Assembly: GCF_001500315.1 (NCBI RefSeq)
Contig: NZ_LLER01000009.1
Location: 1 to 64,000, forward strand
Source of the DNA: Staphylococcus auricularis
Lineage (GTDB): Bacteria > Bacillota > Bacilli > Staphylococcales > Staphylococcaceae
Reading direction: 5' to 3'
Length of the DNA stretch: 64,000 bases
Notes under the pieces: model-generated
Seen by the model: only the letters and a program-made list of their open reading frames with translations
Database searches by the model: none
What the model was told of the DNA's origin: nothing
Program-made: the position numbers and the translations under genes
In this document: positions 17,860 through 28,923 of the stretch, piece by piece
How the letters are laid out: each line of letters opens with the position of its first letter
Position numbering within the stretch: position 1 is the stretch's first letter

Positions 17860-20800
17860 ATGAGCTGGTTTGACAAGATATTTGGAGAAGATAATGAATC
17901 CAACGATAAACCTGTCAATAAAAGACAGCAACGACGCGAAAAAATCGAACGTCAACAAAAACAAGACTCATTACTTTCTCAACATAACGATATTTACAAC
18001 AGACCTAGAGGGCGCTTCAGATTCCCAATTCAAATCAATACAGAAGATTCATCTAAACAAAAAAATGATGACAAGCATATTGATTATGCAGAAACATCTG
18101 ATATCCCAACATACAACACTCAAGATGATACGCGTGAACAAAGCCGTCAAACAGGCCACACGCGTCGTCATCGCCGTATGAATCAACCACAAGGTCAATC
18201 TAGTGAGTCAAGTCGTTCAGATCTGTCAGAAGGTGAAGAACATACACCTCGTTACGAACGTCCTACTTCTCAAGAACGTCGTACACGTCATCGTACAACA
18301 AGTGAGCAATCAAAACGCGAAACAAAATCGAAACGTACATCTCCAGAAAGTACACCATTAACGCGTGAATTCAGAGTGTCTGAAGTACCTTCATCTGTTT
18401 TCGGTAATAGAAAACGCAGAAAAATTGAAAACGGCGTCATTCCACCGGCTGAAGATAACGACGATGATAAAACAACTTCACATGATGAAGTCTCAGAAAG
18501 CGAATCTCGTAATCATAGCATCCAAGACAATACAGGTCTCGACCGTTCTGAAAGTCATGACACAGAAACAAATCAGGATCAACCAACAGTTACCCATCAA
18601 AGTAACGATGCTGAAACACGGAGCGTACAACAATCAGAAAACAAACCTCAAGAAACGCAGTCTGAAACTCCGTCTTATTCAAAACAAGATAATACGATTA
18701 ATATAGAAAATATCTATGCTTCACAAATCGTAGAAGAAATCAGACGTGAACGCGAACGCAAAATCTTACAAAAACGTCAGTTCAAAAAAGCGCTACAACA
18801 AAAACGTGAAGAACACAATAAGACGAATGAAGATGGCATCCAAAAAGCAATCGATGAAATGTACGCGAAACAAGCTAAAAATCTCACTGGAGAAAGTTCA
18901 TTAGATGAAGCAGGTGCCGAATCTGAAGCAGACCATCAATCAGACCGAGCTTCAAATTATCAAGCTGATGCGACACAAGATCAACCAGAAGCACAATATC
19001 GCTATGAAGAAGTTAATTTAGACGATGTACATACCTCTTCAACAACCGAACGCGAAATCGTAAACGACGTTGAAGACGACAAAGCGTCTCAGCAAACACA
19101 ACAACCTGAAATTGAGACAGAAGCTACTGAAGCAGACAATCAATTAGATATGGCGACAGAAGAAGATACAACAGCAACTGATGATTCAGAAGCCACTTCC
19201 ACATCACAAGATAATCAAGGAGAAACGGCGTCAACGGTTGAAGCAGAGGAAGCTGAGGACGAGAGTGATACCGAAGTATCAGAAGCACAATATAGAGAAA
19301 TTCCTTCTGATGACGATGAATCAACAACAGAAGCAGACACATCAAATCAATCAGAAGCGGATGAAGCACCTCAAACAGAATTGCACATGGAAACGGATGG
19401 AGATTACGAAAAAGCAACATCCGATGATAATGAAACATCCGAAATAGATTCACAAGTATCAACGGAATCTTCAACTGATACTGAGGATGAAGGTGCTCAA
19501 GCAGAGGATGTGAATAGTGACGATACCTCTGCATCAGAAGTTAATGATGCTGAAGAAACTGTAGAAACTGAAGCTAAAGACGAGTCTCTAGATGAACAAA
19601 ACGAAACATCCAACCAATCAACAACTGAGGAAACACAAACTCAAGATGAGGATACAAATGAACAACCACAAGGTGAATCTACAGTGAAATTATCTATTCA
19701 AAAAGGTAGTAAACCTTTCAATGTGGTCATGACACCATCTGATAAAAAACGCATGTTAGATGCGAAAAAAGCTCAGGTTCAAGCAAATAGTCAAACAGAA
19801 ACATCTTCAGACGACATTTCAACAGAAAGTGAAGCATCAACTCCAGTTGAGAACGAAGATACAGCAACGGAATCTCAAGAAGCAAGTTCAACTTCAGATT
19901 TAGATAGTGAAACTGAGTCATCTCATGACACTGAACATGCATCAGAGGCGTATAATGAAGCTGAAGTGACACAGACAGAACCAACCGAATCTTCAACGTC
20001 ACCACGTAGTACTGCGCAAACTTCACCAAATCGTCGCATGCATTTTAACGAGCGTCCTTCACGTCCCGCACAAAATCAAAATGAAGTGAATGGATCATCT
20101 CGTCAAGATAACCAACAACAAGACGAAGGATCAACAATCACACAATCAGAGCCGATGAAATCAATCCGTAAAGGACCTAATATTAATCTACCTAAATTAG
20201 ATTTATTAGAAGAGCCTGAAGCACATGAGGTTGATGAGGCGTGGATAGAAGAGAAAAAACAACAGCTCAATGACTCATTCTATTACTTCAATGTTCCGGC
20301 AGAAGTTCAAAATGTGACTGTAGGGCCTAGTGTGACTCGTTTTGAATTATCAGTCGAAAAAGGTGTCAAAGTCTCTCGTATCACCAATTTACAAGATGAC
20401 TTGAAAATGGCACTCGCAGCCAAGGATATTCGAATTGAAGCACCTATTCCTGGAACTAGCTTAGTAGGTATTGAGGTACCGAACCAAGATGCGACGAAAG
20501 TCAATTTACGTTCCATTATTGAGTCTCAATCATTTAAAAATGCACAGTCTAAATTAACTGTCGCTATGGGATTACGTATAAATAATGAACCTTTATTGAT
20601 GGATATCGCGAAAACGCCTCACGCGCTCATTGCAGGGGCAACTGGATCAGGTAAATCAGTATGCATCAACAGTATTTTAATTTCACTATTATATAAAAAT
20701 CATCCAGAAGAATTAAGACTGTTACTCATCGATCCTAAGATGGTTGAACTCGCACCATATAACGATCTTCCACATCTAATTTCACCAGTTATTACCGATG

Positions 20801-21567
20801 TGAAAGCAGCTACACAAAGTCTGAAATGGGCAGTAGAAGAAATGGAACGTCGTTATAAATTGTTTGCGAACTACCATGTACGTAATATTACAGCCTTTAA
20901 CAAAAAAGCGAATTACGAGGATAGAATGCCGAAAATTGTCATCGTGATTGACGAGCTTGCAGATCTAATGATGATGGCGCCACAAGATGTTGAACAGTCC
21001 ATTGCTCGAATTGCACAAAAAGCACGTGCATGTGGTATTCATATGCTTGTCGCAACACAACGTCCATCCGTTAACGTTATCACAGGTCTTATTAAAGCGA
21101 ATATACCTACACGTATCGCATTCATGGTTTCTTCTAGTGTTGACTCTAGAACAATCTTAGACAATGGTGGTGCGGAACGCTTACTCGGATATGGTGATAT
21201 GCTTTATCTTGGAAGCGGCATGAATAAACCTATACGTGTTCAAGGTTCCTTTGTCTCTGATGACGAAATAGATAAAGTGGTTGATTTCATTAAACAACAA
21301 CGTGAACCGCAGTATCTATTTGAAGAAAAAGAATTGTTGAAGAAAACTGAAGGCCAAGCCAAAGATGACTTATTTGATGATGTATGTCGCTTTATGGTCA
21401 AAGAAGGGCATATTTCGACATCACTCATTCAACGACATTTCCAAATTGGATATAATCGTGCAGCTAGAATTGTTGATCAGTTAGAGGAACTCGGTTATAT
21501 TTCAGAGGCAAATGGTTCTAAACCGAGAGATGTTTACATCACTGAATCTGATTTAGACGATATTTAA
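17860..21567 (+). CDS. sftA: SftA-type DNA translocase (FtsK/SpoIIIE family)
   Basis: 1235 residues. The first 760 or so are a low-complexity, highly acidic linker rich in S, T, E, D and Q, with a basic patch near the N-terminus. The FtsK motor follows: Walker A ATGSGKS at about 927-933 and Walker [12 protein letters not shown] at about 1026-1036. A C-terminal winged-helix gamma domain lies at about 1165-1228. There is no membrane segment, which separates SftA from membrane FtsK/SpoIIIE. SftA moves chromosome ends away from the closing septum. The RBS AAAGGAGGT is strong. It is probably cotranscribed with ytpR and murC. Confidence 0.93.
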   Translation: MSWFDKIFGEDNESNDKPVNKRQQRREKIERQQKQDSLLSQHNDIYNRPRGRFRFPIQINTEDSSKQKNDDKHIDYAETSDIPTYNTQDDTREQSRQTGHTRRHRRMNQPQGQSSESSRSDLSEGEEHTPRYERPTSQERRTRHRTTSEQSKRETKSKRTSPESTPLTREFRVSEVPSSVFGNRKRRKIENGVIPPAEDNDDDKTTSHDEVSESESRNHSIQDNTGLDRSESHDTETNQDQPTVTHQSNDAETRSVQQSENKPQETQSETPSYSKQDNTINIENIYASQIVEEIRRERERKILQKRQFKKALQQKREEHNKTNEDGIQKAIDEMYAKQAKNLTGESSLDEAGAESEADHQSDRASNYQADATQDQPEAQYRYEEVNLDDVHTSSTTEREIVNDVEDDKASQQTQQPEIETEATEADNQLDMATEEDTTATDDSEATSTSQDNQGETASTVEAEEAEDESDTEVSEAQYREIPSDDDESTTEADTSNQSEADEAPQTELHMETDGDYEKATSDDNETSEIDSQVSTESSTDTEDEGAQAEDVNSDDTSASEVNDAEETVETEAKDESLDEQNETSNQSTTEETQTQDEDTNEQPQGESTVKLSIQKGSKPFNVVMTPSDKKRMLDAKKAQVQANSQTETSSDDISTESEASTPVENEDTATESQEASSTSDLDSETESSHDTEHASEAYNEAEVTQTEPTESSTSPRSTAQTSPNRRMHFNERPSRPAQNQNEVNGSSRQDNQQQDEGSTITQSEPMKSIRKGPNINLPKLDLLEEPEAHEVDEAWIEEKKQQLNDSFYYFNVPAEVQNVTVGPSVTRFELSVEKGVKVSRITNLQDDLKMALAAKDIRIEAPIPGTSLVGIEVPNQDATKVNLRSIIESQSFKNAQSKLTVAMGLRINNEPLLMDIAKTPHALIAGATGSGKSVCINSILISLLYKNHPEELRLLLIDPKMVELAPYNDLPHLISPVITDVKAATQSLKWAVEEMERRYKLFANYHVRNITAFNKKANYEDRMPKIVIVIDELADLMMMAPQDVEQSIARIAQKARACGIHMLVATQRPSVNVITGLIKANIPTRIAFMVSSSVDSRTILDNGGAERLLGYGDMLYLGSGMNKPIRVQGSFVSDDEIDKVVDFIKQQREPQYLFEEKELLKKTEGQAKDDLFDDVCRFMVKEGHISTSLIQRHFQIGYNRAARIVDQLEELGYISEANGSKPRDVYITESDLDDI

Positions 21568-21589
21568 ATATAGAAAGAGGGAATTAACT

Positions 21590-22903
21590 ATGACGCATTA
21601 TCATTTTGTCGGAATCAAAGGTGCAGGTATGAGTTCACTTGCACAGATCATGCACGATTTAGGAAATGAAGTACAAGGTTCAGATATAGATAAATATGTA
21701 TTTACTCAAAAAGCACTACTTAACAAAGGAATTAAAATCTTACCTTTCGACGCTGATAATATTCAAGAAGGTATGGTTGTAGTGCAAGGTAATGCATTTT
21801 CCGATGACCATGAAGAAATTAAACGTGCACATGAATTAAATCTAGAGGTTATTCGCTACCACGATTTCCTCGGACAAGTGATTAATCAATATACATCTGT
21901 AGCTGTGACAGGTGCACATGGTAAAACGTCAACTACCGGTTTGTTATCCCATGTGATGAATGGAGATAAAAAAACATCATTCCTCATTGGTGATGGTACA
22001 GGTTTAGGTATTCCTGCAAGTGATTATTTCGCATTTGAAGCTTGTGAATATCGTCGCCACTTCTTAAGTTATAATCCTGATTATGCCATCATGACGAATA
22101 TTGATTTTGACCATCCAGATTATTTTGAAGATATCAATGATGTCTTCAACGCATTCCAAGAGATGGCTTCCAACGTGAAAAAAGCAATTATTGCCTGGGG
22201 CGGTGACGATCACTTACGTCAAATCTCAGCAGATGTACCTATCTACTATTACGGTTTAGATAAATCTAATGATGTGTATGCAGACAACCTTCAAATCAGT
22301 GAATTAGGCACGCAGTTTGATGTCTATGTTAAAGGTGAATACTTTGATACGTTCCGTTCACCACAATTTGGTGACCACAACATTTTAAATAGCTTAGCTG
22401 TTATCACGATTTGTTATTTAGAAGATATGGATGTCAAAAACATTAAAGACGCCTTAGAAACATTCGGCGGTGTTAAACGTCGCTTTAATGAAACCAAATT
22501 AAACAATCAAATTCTCGTCGATGATTATGCGCATCATCCTAGAGAAATCAATGCGACAATTGAAACTGCAAGAAAAAAATATCCGAATAAAGAAGTCGTA
22601 GCTGTGTTCCAACCGCACACATTTTCAAGAACAAAAGCATTCTTAGATGAATTTGCTGAAAGCTTAAACAGAGCAGATCATGTGTTCTTATGTGAAATTT
22701 TCGGTTCAATTCGTGAGAACACAGGTGAACTTACAATTCAAGACTTACTTAATAAGATTGAAAATGCTAAACTGATAGATGAACACAACACAAACATTTT
22801 AGAATCTTATCGTAACGCTGTTATTTTATTTATGGGCGCTGGAGATATCCAACAAATTCAACGCGCATATATGGAAAATATGGAAGCTACTACCGAATTC
22901 TAG
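21590..22903 (+). CDS. murC: UDP-N-acetylmuramate--L-alanine ligase
   Basis: 437 residues, standard length. It adds L-Ala to UDP-MurNAc with ATP in the cytoplasm. The N-terminal UDP-binding motif is GIKGAGMS. The ATP P-loop GAHGKTSTT is at 108-116, and [10 protein letters not shown] at about 308-317 is the Mur ligase signature. It lies 22 bases after sftA. A probable SigB promoter begins 3 bases after its stop. Confidence 0.97.
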   Translation: MTHYHFVGIKGAGMSSLAQIMHDLGNEVQGSDIDKYVFTQKALLNKGIKILPFDADNIQEGMVVVQGNAFSDDHEEIKRAHELNLEVIRYHDFLGQVINQYTSVAVTGAHGKTSTTGLLSHVMNGDKKTSFLIGDGTGLGIPASDYFAFEACEYRRHFLSYNPDYAIMTNIDFDHPDYFEDINDVFNAFQEMASNVKKAIIAWGGDDHLRQISADVPIYYYGLDKSNDVYADNLQISELGTQFDVYVKGEYFDTFRSPQFGDHNILNSLAVITICYLEDMDVKNIKDALETFGGVKRRFNETKLNNQILVDDYAHHPREINATIETARKKYPNKEVVAVFQPHTFSRTKAFLDEFAESLNRADHVFLCEIFGSIRENTGELTIQDLLNKIENAKLIDEHNTNILESYRNAVILFMGAGDIQQIQRAYMENMEATTEF

Positions 22904-22906
22904 GAT

Positions 22907-22931
22907 GTTTATGTTAGAATAAGTTGGGTAT
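22907..22931 (+). promoter_or_regulatory. Probable SigB promoter of ytxG-ytxH
   Basis: GTTTAT at 22907-22912, a 13-base spacer and GGGTAT at 22926-22931. This fits the SigB consensus GTTTAA-N12-15-GGGTAT with a single mismatch. B. subtilis ytxGHJ is a SigB-dependent general stress operon. Confidence 0.7.
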
Positions 22932-22970
22932 TTAATTTAAATAACATATGTTTATTAGGAGGCGTTTTTA

Positions 22971-23465
22971 ATGGATTGGATTTTACCAATTGCAGGAATC
23001 ATAGCAGCGGTTGCTTTTTTAATACTATGTATCGGTATTGTCGTTGTTTTATTTTCTGTGAAGAAAAACTTAGACCACGTGGCTAAAACACTTGACGGTG
23101 TTGAGGGACAAGTACAAGGTATTACACGTGAATCAACAGACTTATTACACAAAGTGAATCGTTTAACTGAAGATATTCAAGATAAAGTAGAACGTTTAAA
23201 TTCAGTTGTGGGTGCTGTTAAAGGTATAGGTAATTCTGTACAAAATTTAAACGGCTCAGTAGATCGTGTAACTAACTCTATTACGCACAACATTTCTCAA
23301 AACGAAGATAAAATTTCTCAAGTTGTTCAATGGTCAAATGTTGCAATGGAAATTGCTGACAAATGGCAAAACAGAAAAAATCGTAGAGGAAGTGCAAACT
23401 ACAAAGCTAATAGTGTAGCAAATGATGCAGATCATAGTTATACGACGCAAGTAGACAATAAATAA
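22971..23465 (+). CDS. ytxG: YtxG (DUF948) general stress protein
   Basis: 164 residues. One N-terminal membrane helix (about 3-28) is followed by a long amphipathic region with chemoreceptor-like heptads (LTEDIQDKVERLNSVVG), which is probably a coiled coil. This is the DUF948 architecture. AGGAGG stands 8 bases before ATG 22971. It is transcribed from the SigB-like promoter at 22907. A hairpin separates it from ytxH. Confidence 0.88.
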   Translation: MDWILPIAGIIAAVAFLILCIGIVVVLFSVKKNLDHVAKTLDGVEGQVQGITRESTDLLHKVNRLTEDIQDKVERLNSVVGAVKGIGNSVQNLNGSVDRVTNSITHNISQNEDKISQVVQWSNVAMEIADKWQNRKNRRGSANYKANSVANDADHSYTTQVDNK

Positions 23466-23474
23466 TACTTAACT

Positions 23475-23520
23475 CAAATGCACTTAAATGAGGTTTCAAA
23501 CTTTGTTTAAGTGCATTTGT
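23475..23520 (+). terminator. Hairpin between ytxG and ytxH
   Basis: CAAATGCACTTAAA (23475-23488) pairs with TTTAAGTGCATTTG (23506-23519). The following T run is poor, so it is more likely a partial terminator or mRNA-stability element within the operon. Confidence 0.6.
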
Positions 23521-23537
23521 TATAGGAGGTTGTTATT

Positions 23538-25067
23538 ATGGCACATTACAATAAAGACGAACATGATCGCAATGTGGATACGAACGATATCTCATCATAC
23601 TTAGAAACATATTTTCACCGTGACTTTGTCTATGGCTTTTTAATCGGGACAGCCATTGGTTCAGTGATTGGCTTAGTGACTACACTCAAATCTAAATCTA
23701 AAGCAGATACACCAAGTCAAGCACCTGAATTTAACTCTAAAATTATCGAACAAAGTAATCGTGAAAAAGCGATTGCCCAACAAAACGTTGAAGAAATCAA
23801 TCGTTTAATCGATGAAGCGAACGAAGAAAGTAAGCATCTTGATGCTACGGGTGCTACAGCAGAGCAAGAAGCGATCAAAGCAGAAAGTTCAGAACATGGT
23901 TTAGCTACACCAGCGCCTGAACCTCAACCTGAGCCAAAATCAGAACCAACGAATGATTTAACATCAGATAGTAATAGTGATACATCCGTCGAACATATTG
24001 ATGAATCAGCTACACCAACATCTAAAGAAATGACAGCGCAACAAGGTGCTATTCAAGAAGAAGCGCATGACACAAATGATGCACAAGAAGATGAAAAAGT
24101 TGCAGACACAAATACAGCTGCTGGTATAGCTCAAGCAGCGAAAGGAAAACAACAAGCATTAGCAAATGATGAATCTGTTAAAAGTAATACGGACAATCTT
24201 TTAGCTGAAGAAAAACCACAACAAGCAGAAAAAGATCAAAAAGCACCAAACTTAGTATCTAGCTCATCAAACGAATCAGACTCATCACAAGATCTTGCTC
24301 AAGCAGCAAAAGGGAAACAACAAGCATTAGCGGATGATGAATCTGTTAAAAGTAACACAGACAATCTTTTAGCTGAAGAGAAACCACAACAAGCAGAAAA
24401 AGATCAGAAAGCTCCAAACTTAGTATCTGGCTCATCAAACGAATCAGACTCATCACAAGATCTTGCTCAAGCAGCGAAAGAGAAACAACAAGCGTTAGCA
24501 AATAATGACACTGTTAAAAACAATACGGATAATCTTTTAGCTGAAGAAAAACCACAACAAGCAGAAAAAGATCAAAAAGCACCAAACTTAGTGACACCAA
24601 CTGCAAAAGAAACAACTGAACAAGAAGGAGACGTTGAAGGCGATACATCAGTAGAACATATTGATGAATCAGCGAACCCAACTGCTAAAGAAATACAAGC
24701 ACAACAAGGTGCCATTCAAGAAGAGGATGAAATTCAAGATGAATCTGAAGAAAATAATGAAACAGCAAACGCTACACATGAATTGACCACTGAAGGTCTT
24801 GCCCAAGCAGCAAAAGGGAAACAACAAGCGTTAGCAGATGATGACACGGTTAAAAGCAATACAGCTAATCTTTTACATGAAGAAAAACCAAGTCCAGCAC
24901 ATTCAGACTATCAAGTCCCTCATCTAGTAACTCAATCAGATGAAGATGATTTAGCTGATGTGAAAGCACATTCTAGTGATGAAACACCGATTTATAAAAA
25001 GAATAAACCCGCACAACAAGGCGAAAAATCAGAAGGTAAAATAGAGAAAAAATCTTTTGATGAATAA
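23538..25067 (+). CDS. ytxH: YtxH-domain protein with long repetitive acidic tail (caldesmon-like)
   Basis: 509 residues. The N-terminal YtxH domain has one hydrophobic segment (about 31-47, FVYGFLIGTAIGSVIGL). The rest is a hydrophilic, disordered, alanine/glutamate/glutamine-rich tail with no cysteine. Two kinds of internal repeats are present: a 56-residue unit (LAQAAKGKQQALA...) in four copies, and a 28-residue unit (DTSVEHIDES...) in two. The S. aureus orthologue was once annotated as similar to smooth-muscle caldesmon. AGGAGG precedes ATG 23538. It is probably in the SigB regulon with ytxG. The function is unknown. Confidence 0.85.
   Translation: MAHYNKDEHDRNVDTNDISSYLETYFHRDFVYGFLIGTAIGSVIGLVTTLKSKSKADTPSQAPEFNSKIIEQSNREKAIAQQNVEEINRLIDEANEESKHLDATGATAEQEAIKAESSEHGLATPAPEPQPEPKSEPTNDLTSDSNSDTSVEHIDESATPTSKEMTAQQGAIQEEAHDTNDAQEDEKVADTNTAAGIAQAAKGKQQALANDESVKSNTDNLLAEEKPQQAEKDQKAPNLVSSSSNESDSSQDLAQAAKGKQQALADDESVKSNTDNLLAEEKPQQAEKDQKAPNLVSGSSNESDSSQDLAQAAKEKQQALANNDTVKNNTDNLLAEEKPQQAEKDQKAPNLVTPTAKETTEQEGDVEGDTSVEHIDESANPTAKEIQAQQGAIQEEDEIQDESEENNETANATHELTTEGLAQAAKGKQQALADDDTVKSNTANLLHEEKPSPAHSDYQVPHLVTQSDEDDLADVKAHSSDETPIYKKNKPAQQGEKSEGKIEKKSFDE
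23979..24725 (+). repeat. Duplicated 84-bp coding block within ytxH
   Basis: Residues DTSVEHIDES...QQGAIQEE occur at 23979-24062 and again at 24642-24725, 28 codons each with five or so substitutions. They bracket the 168-bp repeats, so a larger composite unit was once duplicated. Confidence 0.85.
24126..24929 (+). repeat. 168-bp tandem repeats within ytxH
   Basis: Copies begin at 24126, 24294 and 24462 (the third is cut after 132 bases), and a fourth, diverged, lies at 24798-24929. The unit encodes 56 residues from LAQAAKGKQQALA to SSNESDSSQD. Copies 1 and 2 are nearly identical, which points to recent expansion. Confidence 0.9.
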
Positions 25068-25089
25068 TTAAACGGATGATAAGACAAGA

Positions 25090-25170
25090 AAAAGACCGAC
25101 ATTTGATGCTTCTCTTTATAAAATCAACGCAATAGTTGAACACGAGAGCAGTAAAATGTTGGTCTTTTTG
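25090..25170 (+). terminator. Long hairpin terminator after ytxH
   Basis: AAAGACCGACATTT (25091-25104) pairs with AAATGTTGGTCTTT (25154-25167), with an inner GCTTCTC/GAGAGC helix, followed by TTTTT. Confidence 0.8.
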
Positions 25171-25388
25171 CATGCACAAGAAGTGGGTGGAAAGAAAAAA
25201 CAATAAGAGGTAAAAATTACTTCCAATATACTGAAAATTCAGTTAAAATAATCACTATGTTTCTCTTAAAGACTAACAGCGGTGTCGCTTGAATCGAAAG
25301 TATCAAATTGTTAGAATTGATATAAATAAGTATTTTATCACTTTAAAGCGAAACAAAACCATAAATTAAGAGCGTTGGGGTGACGAAC

Positions 25389-26480
25389 ATGACAGACAAA
25401 ATACAGACATACAGAGAAGAGATTGTAGAAATAAACAATGAAATTTTAAAATTATTAACTAAACGTGGTGAAGTTGCGCAAAAAATTGGTGAAGAAAAGC
25501 GTAAACAGGGTACTGTAATATATGACCCACAAAGAGAAAAAGAAATGATTAATGAACTCGTAGAAAAAAATGAAGGTCCATTTAATGATAACGTCATTAA
25601 ACAATTATTTAAAGAAATCTTCAAAGCTTCTACTGATTTACAAAAATCCGAAAACGAAAAACATTTATATGTATCAAGAAAATTGCAACCTGAGGATACG
25701 ATTGTACAGTTCGATAATGGTGCGAAAATCGGTGATGGCCAAAAATCATTTGTATTTGGACCTTGTTCAGTAGAATCTCAAGAACAAGTGGATGAAGTCG
25801 CTGCAAACTTACATAAAAAAGGCGAGAAATTCATTCGTGGTGGTGCGTTCAAACCACGTACTTCTCCTTACGATTTCCAAGGTTTAGGCGAAGAAGGACT
25901 ACAAATCTTAAAAAATACAAAAGACCGCTATGACTTAAATATCGTGAGTGAAATTGTTAATCCTGCTCACTTTGAAATGGCAGATCAATATGTAGATGTG
26001 TTCCAAATTGGTGCGAGAAACATGCAGAACTTTGAACTGTTGAAGGAAGCAGGTAGAACACGTAAACCAGTCTTACTCAAACGTGGGTTATCAGCAACGA
26101 TTGATGAATTTGTTTACGCAGCTGAGTATATTGCTTCTCAAGGTAATAACAATATCATCTTATGTGAACGCGGTATTCGTACTTATGAAAAAGCAACACG
26201 TAATACATTAGATATTTCTGCTGTACCTATTTTAAAACAAGGAACACATTTACCTGTTATGGTCGATGTGACACATAGTACCGGACGTAAAGACATCATG
26301 ATTCCAACAGCAAAAGCTGGTTTAGCAGTCGGTGCAGACGGTATCATGGCAGAGATTCATCCAGATCCTACTGTCGCATTAAGTGACAATGCACAACAAA
26401 TGGATTTAGACGAATTTGAAACATTCTATAATGAAATTAAACCATTAGCTAATATGTATAACGAAGGTAAAATAAAGTAA
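25389..26480 (+). CDS. aroA: Bifunctional chorismate mutase / DAHP synthase
   Basis: 363 residues. The N-terminal AroQ-type chorismate mutase domain is at about 1-90, with [19 protein letters not shown] and the KRKQG and DPQRE motifs. The KDPG-aldolase-related DAHP synthase domain is at about 105-360, with [30 protein letters not shown] and [10 protein letters not shown]. It starts the shikimate pathway; the mutase domain usually serves as the feedback sensor. ATG 25389 is preceded by TTGGGGTGA; the GTG 9 bases earlier overlaps this RBS. The gene name aroA follows Bacillus and is not EPSP synthase. It lies upstream of ccpA, as in B. subtilis. Confidence 0.95.
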   Translation: MTDKIQTYREEIVEINNEILKLLTKRGEVAQKIGEEKRKQGTVIYDPQREKEMINELVEKNEGPFNDNVIKQLFKEIFKASTDLQKSENEKHLYVSRKLQPEDTIVQFDNGAKIGDGQKSFVFGPCSVESQEQVDEVAANLHKKGEKFIRGGAFKPRTSPYDFQGLGEEGLQILKNTKDRYDLNIVSEIVNPAHFEMADQYVDVFQIGARNMQNFELLKEAGRTRKPVLLKRGLSATIDEFVYAAEYIASQGNNNIILCERGIRTYEKATRNTLDISAVPILKQGTHLPVMVDVTHSTGRKDIMIPTAKAGLAVGADGIMAEIHPDPTVALSDNAQQMDLDEFETFYNEIKPLANMYNEGKIK

Positions 26481-26699
26481 CATTCAGTTAAAAGATGTAT
26501 ACCATAATATGAATCACTATTCATCGCTTTATATGTTGCGATATCCTATTTGATTTGATTTTTAAGTTAACTTATTTTTATGACATCATTTTGACATTGT
26601 AAACAAAATAATTTTACTCATATAAAATTTATGGTACACTTTGAAAATAATATGAAAGCTTATATTAATAACTTATAAAGCGGTTACAAGGAGGAAATC

Positions 26700-27692
26700 A
26701 TGACTGTTACGATCTATGATGTAGCGAGAGAAGCACGTGTTTCAATGGCGACAGTATCTCGTGTAGTCAATGGTAATCAAAACGTGAAACCAGAGACACG
26801 AGATAAAGTAAATGAAATCATAAAAAAATTAAATTATAGACCTAATGCCGTTGCACGTGGTTTAGCAAGTAAACGTACAACGACAGTAGGTGTGATTATT
26901 CCAGACATTTCTAATGTCTATTATTCACAACTTGCAAGAGGTTTAGAAGATATCGCAACGATGTACAAGTATTATACAATTATTTCTAATTCTGATAATG
27001 ATCCAGTTAAAGAAAAAGAAATATTTAATAATCTGTTAAGTAAACAAGTCGATGGTATCATCTTCTTAGGTGGCACAATTTCTAAAGAAATGAAAGAAGA
27101 TATCAATCGTACACCTATTCCAGTGGTTGTATCTGGAACAAACGGTAAAGACGATGGCGTTGCTTCAGTCAATATCGATTTCAAATCAGCAGCTGAAGAA
27201 GTGACACAACAATTGATAGATAGTGGCGCTAAAAACTTTGCGTTCGTTGGTGGCGATTATTCTAAAAAAGCACAAGAAGAAGTGTTAGAAGGCTTGAAAA
27301 ATGTACTATCTCAATCTAGCTTAGAACTTAAAGATAATATGATCTTTAGCGGTAGTGAGATGTATAAAGACGGTATCCGTGCTTATGAAGTTCTACAAGC
27401 AGAAAAACCAGATGCGGTTTTATCTATCAGTGATGAACAAGCTATCGGATTACTTCACAGCGCACAAGATAACAACGTTAAAGTGCCTGAAGATTTACAA
27501 GTCGTGAGCTTCAATAATACACGCCTCGTCGAAATGGTTAGACCTAAATTATCTAGTGTCATTCAACCATTATACGACATCGGTGCAGTAGGCATGCGTT
27601 TACTTACGAAATTTATGAATGACGAAGAAGTGGAAGAACCGAACGTCATTTTACCACACCACATTGAATACCGTGGTACAACGAAAAAATAA
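26700..27692 (+). CDS. ccpA: Catabolite control protein A
   Basis: 330-residue LacI-family regulator. The helix-turn-helix and hinge lie at 1-60 ([22 protein letters not shown] and [14 protein letters not shown]), followed by the periplasmic-binding-like domain that meets HPr-Ser-P. It controls carbon catabolite repression through cre sites, several of which lie in this window. AAGGAGG precedes ATG 26700. A weak promoter TTGTAA-N18-TATAAA is at 26597-26626. A poor cre-like sequence (11 of 14) at 26675-26688 overlaps the leader and could give autoregulation; this is speculative. Confidence 0.97.
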   Translation: MTVTIYDVAREARVSMATVSRVVNGNQNVKPETRDKVNEIIKKLNYRPNAVARGLASKRTTTVGVIIPDISNVYYSQLARGLEDIATMYKYYTIISNSDNDPVKEKEIFNNLLSKQVDGIIFLGGTISKEMKEDINRTPIPVVVSGTNGKDDGVASVNIDFKSAAEEVTQQLIDSGAKNFAFVGGDYSKKAQEEVLEGLKNVLSQSSLELKDNMIFSGSEMYKDGIRAYEVLQAEKPDAVLSISDEQAIGLLHSAQDNNVKVPEDLQVVSFNNTRLVEMVRPKLSSVIQPLYDIGAVGMRLLTKFMNDEEVEEPNVILPHHIEYRGTTKK

Positions 27693-27696
27693 CTCG

Positions 27697-27750
27697 AAAG
27701 ACATTTATTAAAGGACCTGTTGAAGTGGTTGCTTTAATAAATGTCTTTTT
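27697..27750. terminator. Bidirectional terminator between ccpA and acuC
   Basis: AAAGACATTTATTAAAG (27697-27713) pairs with CTTTAATAAATGTCTTT (27732-27748), with T runs on both strands. Confidence 0.9.
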
Positions 27751-27752
27751 TA

Positions 27753-28913
27753 TTATTTAAACCAACTGATGACTTGGTTGGCATGTCTTAAATTAGTTTC
27801 TGTAATGGCTTCAGCACGTGGTAAGTACGGAAATCCATGTTTTCCATCTTCCCAAACGGTTGGCAGTGGATGGGGTGCATAGTGTTGCCATTTACGTATC
27901 CATTCTTTTGATAATGGTCCGTGTTGAATCGGTTCATCGATGAGTGCTAAAAATACATGACTCCAGGCACGAGGCACGACTTCCCAAATATTATAGCCTC
28001 CGCCACCCATCATCATCACTTTGCCATTGGTATACGTATCCGCTAATGTTTTGATAATGTAAGGAATTTGATAAAGTGCTTCAAGTGTACAACATAAATG
28101 TGTCAGTGGATCTAAATAATGAATATCGACACCGTGAACACTGAGTATCATATCAGGCTGAAAGCTTTCAACGACAGGTGTAATTGAACGTTTAAAAACG
28201 TCTAAAAATGACGCATCTTCGGTATACGGTTCTAATGGAATATTAACCGCATAACCAAACCCAGTTTCATCCCCGCGCTCTGTGTAATGACCCGTACCAG
28301 GATAAAGATATTTCCCAGTTTCATGAATCGAATAACTTAATACTTGATTATCTGCATAAAAACTCCACTGGGTGCCATCACCATGATGTGCATCAGTATC
28401 GATTACCAGTACACGTGCACCATAATTTTGAGTCAGATAACGTGCGGTGACAGCTACATCGTTGTAGATACAGAAGCCATTCGCTTTACCAGGCAGACTA
28501 TGGTGTAACCCACCACCTAAATGGCACCCATTTGTGACCTCTCCCTGCATGATTTTATCGGCAAGCTCGAGGGCTCCTCCTACAATCCTCGCACTGTGTA
28601 AATGCATTCTGCGAAACGGAACCGTATCATCTCCACCCAGACCATATTTCACTGCTTCGGTATCGTTTAAAATGCCATGTGATGCATGACGGATTGCCTG
28701 TATATAATCATACGTATGAATGAGCGCTAATTCCTCGTCAGTCGCAATCCGAGGTTTGATGATATGATCTGCTGTTAAAAAGCCAGAGTCTTGTAACAGC
28801 TCTGTCGTAAGTTTCAGACGCATCTGGTTAAAAGGATGATCATTACTAAAACGATAGCGCAAAATATCCTTCGAATAAACATATCCTGTAGTTTGTGTAC
28901 TATGATTCATCAT
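27753..28913 (-). CDS. acuC: Acetoin utilization protein AcuC (class I/II histone-deacetylase fold)
   Basis: 386-residue Zn-dependent protein deacetylase. Catalytic and zinc residues are visible: H137-H138 in GGLHHSLPG, D172-x-D174 and H176-H177 in IDTDAHHGDG, and the C-terminal GGGGYN. It reverses AcuA-mediated acetylation of acetyl-CoA synthetase. Two ATG codons are adjacent; the first is only 4 bases after GGAGTG and the second may be used. It is 10 bases after acuA. There is no acuB between them, unlike B. subtilis. Confidence 0.92.
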   Translation of the reverse strand: MMNHSTQTTGYVYSKDILRYRFSNDHPFNQMRLKLTTELLQDSGFLTADHIIKPRIATDEELALIHTYDYIQAIRHASHGILNDTEAVKYGLGGDDTVPFRRMHLHSARIVGGALELADKIMQGEVTNGCHLGGGLHHSLPGKANGFCIYNDVAVTARYLTQNYGARVLVIDTDAHHGDGTQWSFYADNQVLSYSIHETGKYLYPGTGHYTERGDETGFGYAVNIPLEPYTEDASFLDVFKRSITPVVESFQPDMILSVHGVDIHYLDPLTHLCCTLEALYQIPYIIKTLADTYTNGKVMMMGGGGYNIWEVVPRAWSHVFLALIDEPIQHGPLSKEWIRKWQHYAPHPLPTVWEDGKHGFPYLPRAEAITETNLRHANQVISWFK

Positions 28914-28923
28914 ACGTCACTCC

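Noticed and set aside
19124-19534. 136-codon minus-strand frame inside sftA
   Set aside because: Antisense mirror of the acidic low-complexity linker (leucine/histidine-rich), with no RBS.
24126-24929. CRISPR-like repeats
   Set aside because: The repeats are long, in frame and coding within ytxH, with no spacers.
26591-26626. TTGACA and TATAAA as a ccpA promoter pair
   Set aside because: The spacing is 24 bases, too long; TTGTAA-N18-TATAAA is a better, still weak, alternative.
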